64,000 nucleotides of DNA from Conus ventricosus (lineage: Eukaryota; Mollusca; Gastropoda; Neogastropoda; Conidae): contig CM031622.1 of assembly GCA_018398815.1 (NCBI GenBank), forward strand, positions 17,575,058 through 17,639,057, written 5' to 3'. The translations under genes were made by a program, and so were the position numbers. The notes beneath the pieces are model-generated. The model was not told the DNA's origin, ran no database searches, and worked only from the letters and a program-made list of their open reading frames with translations. Shown here piece after piece: positions 22,300 through 32,700 of the stretch. How positions within the stretch are numbered: position 1 is the first letter of the stretch; each line of letters starts with the position of its first letter.

Positions 22300-22751
22300 T
22301 CTTCATCCATGTTAGACAAACTGAACAATGGTCACTACAGCCTTTTTGTACCGAACACATTTCAACTATGCTATCGTGTGTGTGTGTGTGTTGTGTGTGT
22401 TTGTATGTGGTGTGTATGTGCATGTGTGCGTGAGGGTGTAAATTTCATGAGTGTTAATATACATGTGCTTGTGTGCATATGACCAATCAAGTTTGTATGT
22501 TTTCAACTTAAAAGCAAGGTACTGAGACTCGCCAGAAAGAAACAAAATAGTAAGTGAGGCACAAAAACCTCTTCTGAACTGCTCATCCTGTTGTCAAATG
22601 ACAATGACATCCACTAAACCATAACACAAAACCAGCTTACACCGCCCATCCCCATCCCATCACACCAGCTTGGATAACAGAGGCTACAACAGTGCTGACA
22701 CCTCCAGACACAATAGCCTGGATGCTTCTTAACACACATCCTCCCAGTTTT

Positions 22752-22782
<31 letters not shown>

Positions 22783-23181
22783 ACCCCCTCCCCAACCTGA
22801 ACAACGAGGCTGTACCTGAAGATTATTCAGGCTTAGCTGGATTTGCTGACAATCCTCCAGACACACTCACTATAGTATAAGGACAGGAGAACATGTGGAG
22901 TGGAGGAGTGGGGAAAAGGCTTTTTTTCCCATACATGATTGAGTCAGGCACAACCACACAGCTGTACCCTCCATTACTAACTCCTTTCCCCCATCCTGAA
23001 CCCCCCTTTCCTCAAATAATGTTGCTCTTGTTTCCATAGTCTGGGATAGGCTTGCCTGTATGTTTTTGCCCTCTTTTCAGTGCCTGCAGGGCAAGCAACC
23101 TCTTTGAGTGACAGAAGAACATAATAGTGAGTTGTTTGAGGAGAGTCAGAGGAGTTACCTAACTGGTTATTTACACTGGTC

Positions 23182-23213
<32 letters not shown>

Positions 23214-23255
23214 ACATGAGAGGTAAGTGAGTGACAGAGAGTGTGTGTGTGTGTC

Positions 23256-23296
<41 letters not shown>

Positions 23297-23303
23297 GTGC
23301 GCG

Positions 23304-23345
<42 letters not shown>

Positions 23346-23635
23346 GTGTGTGTTGTGTGTCACTGTGTGAATGTGACTGTGAGTGATATCTTTTTGCCCC
23401 ATTCCAAGCTGTGCTTGATGGGTAGCACACCTCTACTGTCTGAAATATGAAACTTGCCATGAAGTGTGCCAGGACTGCATCTGCCTTGAATGATGTGTCT
23501 GTATCACTTTGTCTCAGTATCTTGACAATGTCACTGACACTGAAACAGTCATAAGTATACTGAAGTGTCACAAGTGGTTGAATAACATGTAGCAACCACC
23601 CTTCCAAAACATGGCTACCTGGAACCTTTTTTTTT
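22300..23635. other. Gene-less interval with simple repeats
   Basis: It contains GT-rich tracts (about 22,376-22,432 and 23,240-23,352), a poly-C tract (about 22,756-22,788) and a GA tract (about 23,183-23,212). No supported gene was seen. Confidence 0.6.
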
Positions 23636-23666
23636 TATTGGTGTTCTCACACTTGCAGGTATATGG

Positions 23667-23677
23667 TCTTCACCCCC

Positions 23678-23709
<32 letters not shown>
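23667..23709. repeat. Poly-C tract at a LINE 5' truncation point
   Basis: An almost pure run of C ends at the first base of recognisable LINE coding sequence. Confidence 0.9.
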
Positions 23710-23715
<6 letters not shown>

Positions 23716-23830
23716 ATTGGAGAAATGCTTAAAAACAGCGGGTCAAACTATTGTTAACTTTCTCATTGTGTCATTTAACAAAATTTTTGATAATGGTGTG
23801 TATCCACATAAATAGTCGAAAGCCATTGTA

Positions 23831-25360
23831 GTGCCTATTTTCAAAAAGGGGAATATACTAGACAACCCTGATAATTATAGAGGTGTATCTTTGATTTATG
23901 TCACTTGTACATGCTTTACTTCAATTCTGAACCAGAGATTGTATGCAGGGCTAGAGGAAAATAATATAATTGTTGAAAATCAAGCTGGTTTTATAAACAA
24001 TTATTCAATGGTTACCCGTTGATCAAATATTCAATTTATACTCTATTGTCCAGAGATGTTCATGTTCAAAAGGTCGAAAACGTTATGCTGCCTTTGTGGA
24101 TTTCAGAAAAGCATTTGATTCGATTCATCATGACATATTACTACAAGCCCTGTATAATGAAGGGATACAGGGGAAATTTTCATGTTGCCTGAAGTCCATG
24201 CATGATTCTCTCATGTCATGTGTACGATGCAATGAGGATTTTTTGGAGTTTTTTGATTGCCCTGTTGGTGTAAGACAAGGATGTGGACTAAGTCCAACAC
24301 TGTTTTCACTCTTCATTAATCAACTGGCCAACCATGTCAATGAAAAGGAGGTCCATGGAGCACAACTGCTTCCTAGTTTTACTGAGATCTTCATTTTGCT
24401 CTTTGCTCATGATGTAGCTCTAAGTTCTACTTCACCAGGTGGTCTACATGCACAACTAAAGTCAATGAAAACATGTTGTTGTACGTAAAGATTAGATGTT
24501 AACAAATCTAAGACTAAAGTCATGGTGTTCAGGAAGGAACGCTATTTAGGCAGAAGAGAAAATTGGTATTTTGATGGTGAAGAAATTGAGACAGTCAACA
24601 GCTACTGTTACTTGGGTTTCACATTTACTACCATGTTAAGTATGATTCGAATCTTGGAATAGAACACATGGTAACAAAGGCAAAGAAAGCACTTTATCTT
24701 CTGTGCCATGCGTTTAACAATTGCAAAGAAATGTCTCGGGAAGTCTTCTTTAACGTCTTTGATTCCAAAATCCAGCCAATTTTATTGTACTCAGCGGAAA
24801 TATGGGGTCTGCAATGTTTAGAGCACAATGAGAAAGTACACTTATTAGCCTGCAAAAGATTTGCTGGCGTTCCACTTAAAACACCTAATAAACTTGTGTA
24901 TTCAGAATTAAGCAGGCATCCCTTATACATAAATTCATACATGAAAGCACTGAAATACTGGTTTTAGATTATTAGACATGGGCCTGAATAGATTATCTAA
25001 ACAGGCTCATCTTATGCAAGTAAACCTTGATAATCAGGGCATAAGGTACAGGGTAACAGGGATTAGAGAAATTCTAGGAAGCACCAGATTTAATTATGTT
25101 TAGCTATGCAAGGAGCGGATGACATAACAGTGTTTTTATCAAATTTCAAACAAAGGCTAGTTGGCATGTGTTCAAGAATGGTCAGCATCAATTAGGGATA
25201 AAAACACATGTCTTGTACAGATCTTTACAGTGTGGTTTCAGAATTAGTCATTACTTTGAGGTTCTGGACATCTTTTGCCTTAGAGAGGCTTTGACACCTG
25301 TAGACAAGACTTCGGGTACTACCTATAAGAAACAATATCGAGAGATTCTGTGAAAATCCC
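23831..25360 (+). pseudogene. Broken reverse transcriptase of the 23.7-kb LINE
   Basis: Motifs include PIFKKGN and NPDNYRGVSLI (23,831-24,022), VDFRKAFDSIHHDIL near 24,095-24,140 (motif A, Asp retained) and GVRQGCGLSPTLFSLFIN near 24,270-24,320. In the frame 24,096-24,488 the catalytic box reads FAHDVAL, with the first Asp of the expected FADD replaced by His. A thumb and C-terminal part follow at 24,668-24,967 and 25,168-25,353 in other frames. Stops and frameshifts make it inactive. Confidence 0.8.
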
Positions 25361-25760
25361 ATTGCAAGATTTTGTCCATATTGTTTGAATGCGGATGTGG
25401 ATGAAAAACATCTTATACATAAATGTATGTCCTTTGTATACTGATTTAAGAGACAGGCTTCTTGGTCTCTATCTTAATGTTAAGTTAGAAATTCTTTTGA
25501 ATGGTGTCGATAAACAATTATCTTATGCAGTGACATATTTCACTCACTTAAGCGTGGACAAATAACAGTTATCTGCCTTTGAAATACATGATGGTCTTCA
25601 GTATATAGCTTCTGTAATTTGATGAGCTGTAGAAGTGTGGTGTTTTTCTTTTTTCCAAGTCAGAATGCTCATAATCAGAGTTATGATGAGCTTGTTGATC
25701 AGGATAGTTATATTCAGTAAGTGAGATCATATCTGAGCTGAGGTTATTTACTTTGAAAGT

Positions 25761-25817
25761 GAGATAAGATAATGTTGCTTATAGCCCAGCCGACCGCTAA
25801 GGGCCACATCAGGGCTG
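25761..25817 (-). mobile_element. 57-bp retroposed LINE tail with perfect 13-bp target duplication
   Basis: The insert begins GAGATAAGATAATGTTGC on plus and ends CATCAGGGCTG. It is bounded by TTACTTTGAAAGT at 25,748-25,760 and 25,818-25,830. It is the same family and orientation as the 52-bp insert at 14,504. Their distal ends differ by only a few bases. Confidence 0.85.
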
Positions 25818-25988
25818 TTACTTTGAAAGTATGTGTATATCAGAAGGTGTGACTTTGTATACATGTACATGATGCTGTTGTCTTCCTGCCATCTACCCAC
25901 TCCCTTCCCCAACCACATCCCCAATATTTCCCACTACTATTATGCAAGATGCCTATGGCCTTTATGCATTAAACGTTCGCATTCGCAT

Positions 25989-26030
<42 letters not shown>

Positions 26031-26044
26031 CTCTCTAATACCTA

Positions 26045-26628
26045 TACTATGTTTCCTTATTAGCAATGTTAGACCTCTCCGCAGCATTTGACACGATCAA
26101 TCATAATATTTTGTTCTCACGGCTCCAAACTTCCTTTGGATTCAAAGACACAGCTCTCGACTGGATTATCTCTTACTTGACTGGACGGACTCAGACAGTT
26201 CTCCTCTTAGGTATGGTGTGCCTCAGGGTTCTGTACTGGGGCCAGACCTTTTTGTGCTGTATGCTAGTCCTGTGTCTGACGTCATCAGTGGTCACGCCAT
26301 GTCGCATGAGAGCTTTGCTGATGATACTCAGCTTCATCAGTCGGCTCCCATTGCTGAAATTGACTCACTGATTTCTCGGACGCGGGGCTGCATTGCAGAC
26401 CTGAAGGACTGGATGACAACCAACAAACTACAACTAAGCGACGACAAGACGGAACTCATGTTCGTGACAAAGCAGCCTAACCATCCTTCTCTGCCTTCAA
26501 CTGTCACTATCAATGACTGTACTGTCTCTGTCTCCACCTCTGTCCGCAGTCTAGGGGTCATTCTTGACCATTCTGGCCAATCTAACTCATAGCCGTCTGG
26601 GCCTTTTCAAATGTAGTGTATGTGTATG
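26045..26628 (+). pseudogene. RT fragment of a Jockey/CR1-like LINE, split by a hAT element
   Basis: The frame at 26,066 starts with LDLSAAFDTINHNIL (RT motif A). After a frameshift, 26,218-26,592 gives PQGSVLGPDLFVLY and the active-site box FADDTQLH with both Asp retained. It ends soon after. What looks like the 3' untranslated end of the same LINE (AAGCGCTATATAAGAAACC and an ATT-repeat tail) is at about 29,680-29,752, beyond the hAT element. Most of the RT C-terminal part is missing, so there is also an internal deletion. Confidence 0.75.
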
Positions 26629-29509
26629 CAGGGTTCGCGATAACCGGTAATTGCCGGTATTTTACCGGTTGTAAACAGGAAATACCGAAAATTTTCGAAG
26701 CTGCCGGTACCACGGACCGATTCTGTTTGCCAGTGACCGATTAGATTTCCGTCTGAAAAAAAAAGAAGTCTGACGTGACAATTTCGGAAAGGCACTAAAA
26801 GTCATGCGCCTGTACCCACGCACCCACCCCTTCGCATCCCTTCCGACGAACTCTTGCAATCGCCCGACACCTCTTTGGCGCCAACCTCTTTAGCGTGCAG
26901 AACAGCAAGCTTTACTGTCAAAGAATAGAGCGTTGCGCTCTTCTCAGCACTACAGTGGCTTCATTTCACAATGACTAATCGGGGCCTAGAGGGTCTATGA
27001 CTATGAATTTGCGCGTTGCTTTGAGAGAGAGGAGTCGAAAAAATGGCAGAAAAAAATCAGAAGTCACTTTTTTCTTTCTTTAGAAAACCATCAGCCCCCA
27101 AACAATCGGGAGAAGAAGATGCGTGTGAAAGCTGTAGCACTAGTGCTAGTTTGGATGCTTTTCTGACTCAGCCTTGTACCAGTACTGCTGATACAGTGGA
27201 TAGTAGTGCTTCATCAACGGCTGAAAAAAGTGCGGCACTTAGCAGCAAACGTGGGAGGCGTGACAGCTTTCGCAAATCATGGAAACAAGATTTTGCATGG
27301 CTGCAAACAGACGAAAAAGAGACGATGTTCTGCTCAGAGTGCATCAAGACAAAACAGCAAAATGGATTTACAAGAGGATCAAGAAACTTTCAGTATTCTG
27401 CCTTGACAGAACATGCCAAGTCTGTGTCACACAATGCTGCAGTGGCTACAACATCGAAACAGACGTCTGTGTTGCCTTTTTCTGAGGCAGCATGTGCTTC
27501 AGAAATTGACAGTTTACAAGTTCAGCTTAGGACAGTGTTGGCATTGGCGAAGGGAAACATCTCTACCAATACCTATGGTCTGCTGCTAGAGCTCCAGGAA
27601 ATCAACGGAGTTCCTTCCTTGAAAAATGCCTCTACATACAGGCATCATAGTTCTGTGACACAGATGGAAGAATGTCTGGAGCAAGTGACCAAAGATGAAA
27701 TGAAAGAAAAACTTCAAGGCAGTGAGTTTGTGGCATCGTCATTGATGAAACATTAAACTGCACTCTTGACAAGAAATTAATTGTATATGCACGCACAGTG
27801 TCTGAAACTGGTATTGTTGATTCTTTGTTTCTGGGAAACTACACCATCAGTAACGGGACTGCTGAGTGTGTGTTTGAGAAGCTGTGTGAGGTGCTGGAGG
27901 AGTGGGGGATTACTGACAGGCAGCTGGCTGGTCTTGGGTCAGACGGAGCTTCCGTCATGACAGGGAAACACACAGGTGTGGGTGTTAGACTGAAGCAGGC
28001 GCATCAACCGGCCCTAATTCATATCCACTGCGCAGCACACCGTGTTGCCCTGGCTACCAAAGACGCAACAGAAAAAGTTCAGTCAGTTGCTGACTACAGA
28101 CTGGCACTGCAACAGATCTTCAAGCTCTACAAAGCATCAGGTGACCGCACACACCGCTTGAAAGAACTGTGTGACGTACTGGGGACAACTGAGTACAGGT
28201 GCTTGAAACATCCCATCAGTGTGCGTTGGCGGAGCCTGGGCAAGGCTGTGGATGCAGTCAAACACGTCTACCCAGCCCTGTGTATAGAACTTGAAGAAGA
28301 GGCACAGCGAAAGAACGCAGCAGCTTTAGGATTGAGCAAAAAGTGCCACATGTATGCATTTCTGGCAATGACCTACATGCTGTCTGACGTGATTCCTGTC
28401 ATGCAGAGGATGAACCTGACTTTCCAGAAAGAATGTGTGAACCTGTCTGACATCAGGCCAGCTGTAGAGAGCACCATCTCATGCCTCCAGCAATTGTTGA
28501 CTTCACCAGGCCAGAACGAACAGGAGTTCATCATGACTGTCAATCAGAATGAGGGTGTGTTTCAGACCATCAAGCTCACACATCGTGACAGGGCTGCTGC
28601 TTTTCAGCAGGCACGGGGTGATTTTCTGGAACAGCTGATCCAGTCCATCACTGACCGCTTCCCTGATGACCAGCTAAGCACTGTTTCAGCCCTGGCCAAT
28701 GTTTTTGACAGACAGCGCTACCCTCCCTCCACTCCCAACCCCGGCCCACTGGATGTTTATGCAGCTGATGATATGAGGGTGCTGACTCGCCACTTTGCTG
28801 CTGTTATCAATGGTCCCCGCGCACAGGCTGGATTCAGCCAATTCAAGCGGGCCCTTGGTGGTTACGGTGGTGATGATAGCTTCTCCATGTCCTGTAGAAT
28901 CGCCATCCGAAACCTGGCTATACAGTATCCAGACTTTGCCATGCTGGCAAAAATTGCGCTAGCTGTGCCTGTGTCCAGTGTGACAGCTGAGAGAGGATTC
29001 AGTGTACAGAACATGGTCAAGACAGAGGGCAGGAGCCGACTGAATGAGGAACGAGTAACAAGACTGATGAGACTCAACATCCATGGCAAATCTCTCAGAG
29101 ACTTTGACTGCCGTGCTGCTGCCACTCGCTTCTTGGGCATGAAGCCACGCAGGAAATAGGTAGGAATTTATTTATTTTGTGTGTATGTTTTTTTCTAGCG
29201 CCTGTGTCACTGTCAGTTTGTTGTTCTGCAGGACCGTCATTCGTGTGACGTAAATTCATGCTATTCTTCTTTCTTGTTCCTACGCTTAGCGCTCATAGTC
29301 ATATAGGTCTTTTGTTCAATTTAGATTTAGTTTTGTTGCCAAACAATCCCCCCCCCCCCCCCCCCCCCCCCCCTCCCTCAATAGTTTCGTTCTGGCACAG
29401 TGCGTACCGGTTTTGATTTTCTGGGGACCGATGTTTGGGGGGTTGGTCAAGATATCTCTGAAATGGCAACTCACGGTACCGGTTTTCAAAAATCCTAGCG
29501 CGAACCCTG
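26629..29509 (+). mobile_element. hAT DNA transposon, nearly complete
   Basis: CAGGGTTCGCG at 26,629-26,639 and CGCGAACCCTG at 29,499-29,509 form 11-bp terminal inverted repeats, with further similarity inward (ACCGGT-rich subterminal sequence on both sides). Inside is one hAT transposase gene. The flanks share only GTATG (26,624-26,628 and 29,510-29,514), not the 8 bp usual for hAT, so the target duplication is unclear or mutated. The element is inserted in LINE sequence. A run of about 25 C lies in its 3' part at about 29,348-29,372. Confidence 0.85.
27043..29159 (+). pseudogene. hAT transposase, one frameshift
   Basis: The first frame (27,043-27,756) begins MAEKNQKSLFSFFRK and contains a TTF/BED-like zinc finger (MFCSECIKTK, later a His pair in LTEHAKSVSHN). 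The second frame (27,798-29,159, 453 codons) carries LGSDGASVMTGKHTGVG, HCAAHRVALA and a C-terminal hAT dimerisation region with PVSSVTAERGFS. The two frames join across a single apparent base loss near 27,735; the first expected catalytic Asp lies just beyond it in the shifted frame. The protein family corresponds to the ZNF862-like/KIAA0543-like group of hAT-derived genes. Apart from the frameshift the coding region is intact over about 700 codons, suggesting recent activity. Confidence 0.85.
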
Positions 29510-29755
29510 GTATGTTCTCCATTACATTTATTTGTTGTATGACTGAATGTTATAGGATTAAGTGTTTGCAGTGATACTTGAAAAATAAGTGAATGTCACA
29601 CTCGTAGGATTAGGATTTGTTTGTTATTGTAGTAATAGTATTTGTAGCTAGGTGTAGGGTGTACTATTGTAGATGTAGTATGACTTTGTAAAGCGCTTAG
29701 AGAAATTCGTTTGATTAAGCGCTATATAAGAAACCATTATTATTATTGTTTAAAA
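29510..29755 (+). mobile_element. 3' end of the LINE interrupted by the hAT element
   Basis: The sequence ends with GTAAAGCGCTTAGAG, AAGCGCTATATAAGAAACC and an ATT-repeat tail, typical of Jockey/CR1-like LINE 3' ends in invertebrates. It is taken as the continuation of the plus-strand fragment at 26,045-26,628. Confidence 0.55.
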
Positions 29756-29759
29756 AAAG

Positions 29760-31290
29760 TCAATACCTTCAAACTTAAATCTTAATCCAGTTCAACAGTT
29801 GTCAAATCTTGTTTTTAATCTTCAATCAGTAACAATGTACAGGAACCTATCACCCTTACACCTCTACTGATCTAGCCATGCAAGGTGTGGAGTTCACAAA
29901 AATTCTAAGTAAACAGAACTGAAGGAATGGGAGAATAACAGATAAACCTATCTGAAACAATCTATGAAATAATGAAGTTGATCAATCAAACTGAAATAAC
30001 TAAACAGACAAAGAACTATACTAGCTGGTTTTCTGATCTTCAGTACTAAGGCCAGTTATGGTAGCAGCTCACCAGGATAAAGGCTCATGTAATCCATAGA
30101 TCTATATTGCTCAATCAGTACCTGGTTCTCGATGACTTAGTCTGCAGCATTTCGTCTGGCTCTCAATGAGTTAGCCTATCTCTCTATGTTATCAGACCAG
30201 AGCTAAGCCCTAACGGTAAACCCCACCGTGAACAGGATCAACATTAGAATTATATTAGTCATGTACAGTATCAGTAATGTCTATTATTTTTAAGTATTAT
30301 ACTTTCTAATGCACAACAAAGCCCGTGCTATTGCACTGCAATCAGTTCATCAAATGCTTGGACTGACAAGGTGTCGCTTGACCTAACACAACAAAGGTTC
30401 ATACATAATCTGCAATAAAACAATGTCAGGCTGAGATTAGCATGAGTCAGTTAGCGTTTCATGATCGGAGAACTGGTCTATACACACACACACATACACA
30501 CACGCACACACACACACACACATAGTGAATATGCGGCTAGTCGAAACATTCACAGATCTATATCAAAAACGAACTTCTTTCAATAAACAAGAATACAATA
30601 TAATGAAATTTACCCGAGTTCTTGTGCCTCTTTCATCCTCAAACAGAACAACACCAGAAGACTCTAGCTTCTTTTAGACAAAATGAGTAACCTCCAGGTA
30701 CAGGGCAGCAGCCATGTTGAATCCTTCTGGCCTCGTTTAGACAATTCCCCAATGGCCTTGACCTTCAAAGCTGAGAATTATTGGCCAAGAGACGAAACTG
30801 CTTATTGATCATGCGCACGTGATGTGACAACGTTGGCGTTTTGTCTCAGAAGAAAAGCGTCATATAGCATCATAGTCGGCTTCCAAGATTCCCACTCGTT
30901 ATTATACAAGCACTTCTTGTACAACATCTATAAATTAATTTCAAGATTAGGCAAACATCCTACTTATTTCTACAGGCAATTTACATAATTTTCTGAGCAT
31001 ATTTAACTTTTGTCTCAGGGTGTCTGCTTTTACATCAATCAGCACGGTATGCAGGAGGTCTGTACGTCAGGCGTTCATAGAATGGCAAAGGTGACAACAT
31101 CGTTTGTGTGTGCAAGTGTGTCGATGTATTTGCATTATTTGAGAATTTCGTGTCAATTCAAAATTTTTATGTGACTACACCTTATGAATTCTAGAACATC
31201 AAACGTAAATATGAAACAGGCGCGCGCGCGAGTGGGGGGGGGGGGGGGGGGGGGGGGGGGAGAGGGAGGAAGGTACTAAGCGGATGTGAA
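29760..31290. other. Gene-less interval
   Basis: No coding frame is supported. It has a short CA-rich patch (about 30,482-30,522) and a GCGCGC plus poly-G tract (about 31,221-31,260). The part from about 29,934 onward is duplicated, in damaged form, from 40,953. Confidence 0.5.
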
Positions 31291-31299
31291 GGTTTACGA

Positions 31300-31458
31300 T
31301 CTATGCTCTGTGTGTGTGTGTGTCTGTCTGTCTGTGTCTGCGTCTCTGTGTGTAGTAGTACTTCAGGTTTACGTCTTTTCACATATGTGGTATTAGACGA
31401 AGGGAGAGAGAGAGAGAGAGAGTGCTCACGCGCTTGTGTGTGTGTGTGTGTGTGTGTG

Positions 31459-31491
<33 letters not shown>

Positions 31492-31640
31492 CTTTAGTTT
31501 AACGTCTTATCACTAAAAGAAATATTGGACCAAAACTAGAAACGTGTGTTGTTGTTGTTCTGTTTTACGTCTTTCCACATTACGTGATATTAGACGGAAA
31601 AAAAGGGGAGGGGGGCGGGGGAGGGAGGGGGAGGGGTAAA
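31300..31640. repeat. GT microsatellites interleaved with a palindromic CGTCT...AGACG motif
   Basis: GT-rich tracts lie at about 31,307-31,345 and 31,435-31,490. Between and after them a motif with CGTCTTTTCAC...GTGRTATTAGACG occurs at about 31,371-31,400 and 31,566-31,597, with a degenerate form at about 31,500-31,530. A G-rich tract and A-rich sequence follow to 31,780. Confidence 0.6.
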
Positions 31641-31826
31641 AAACGGTTAACACTATGAGGTACAATAACTAACTTATACAGCAATAACACAAAAGTAGAA
31701 AATCCACTTAATCAAAGACTGAAAAACAAAAAACAAAAAAAAACAAAAAAAAAGAAAAAACAAAACACACAAAAAAACTCGAAACATGTAACTCTTCTGT
31801 CTCATCGCACCACTGACTGTTATATG

Positions 31827-32700
31827 TTATAAATATTTGCCAATTGGACTTTTAGCTAAGTGCAAAAAGAAAAGATACGTTTCACTTGCTGACAGTGACC
31901 GGAAAACATTTTGACTAGGCTGTACAGACGTATTTGGAATGAATTTTTTCATTAAGTTACACAAAAGAATGTGATCAGTTGATATGCTATGACCACATAT
32001 ACAATGTATATTTTTGACATACTTTGTTTTAAAACAATCCAATTGCCATCTACAGATCAAGGAACTTATCTGTCGTCTACGATAAATGTTTTGATCATAC
32101 TTACTTAACATTTCATGAATACTTCTCATTTCATCGTGTAAACCAAAACACCCAGTTTCTCTTTCTATCAAATGAAAATTAGAAAATTGTACTTTCTCTG
32201 CCAAAGTATAGCACTCTTGCATTGACATAGAGAAGTTCAAAAAATGCGAATCTGATGATCGTTTTGCTCCTCTCTTTGCCAGAACATCAACCTTTTCATT
32301 ATAGTATAACCCACAGTGGGAGGGCACCCAAAGAAATGTTATTTCAGTGTCTCTGGCTGAGAGGAAGTGTACTAAATTATTTATTTCAGTGATCATCTCA
32401 GGTCGAACTTTTAATCTAAAATTCTTCATTGCAGTAAGAACTGACTTGGAATCTACGCATAAAAACAACTTTAAATAAATTTTGAGGGTAATCAATAACA
32501 CACTTTAAAGCCATAATTATAGCAGTTAACTCAGCAGTGAATATAGATTTGTTTTTTCCAAGATAATAGGACTTTTCTTCGTTAAGACCTGGGATAATGT
32601 ATGCTGCACCTGCATGTTCATTGATTAATGACCCATCAGTGTATATCTTAAAATGGTTCGGGCACGCACGAATTGACGTAAATGCACTGTCTGTTTGTCA
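31827..32700 (-). pseudogene. RNase H and C-terminal part of a LINE
   Basis: The minus frame 31,827-32,501 (224 codons) carries VDSKSVLTAM and FLWVPSHCGLYYNEKVDVLAK, which are RNase H catalytic regions of I-like LINEs. A Cys/His-containing C-terminal domain (CICGHSISTDHILLC) follows. The N-terminal part of RNase H (YTDGSLIN) lies upstream in another frame near 32,630. The element is truncated near 32,700, where a different minus-strand LINE ends. Confidence 0.75.

Larger units (their letters stand above)
23710..26035 (+). mobile_element. 5'-truncated LINE, plus strand
   Basis: Sequence runs from the RT N-terminal region to a 3' end with ATTCGCATTC followed by a (CT)n tract at 25,989-26,036. 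The 57-bp micro-insertion at 25,761 lies in the 3' untranslated part. No endonuclease is present. The family cannot be fixed precisely from sequence alone. Confidence 0.75.
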
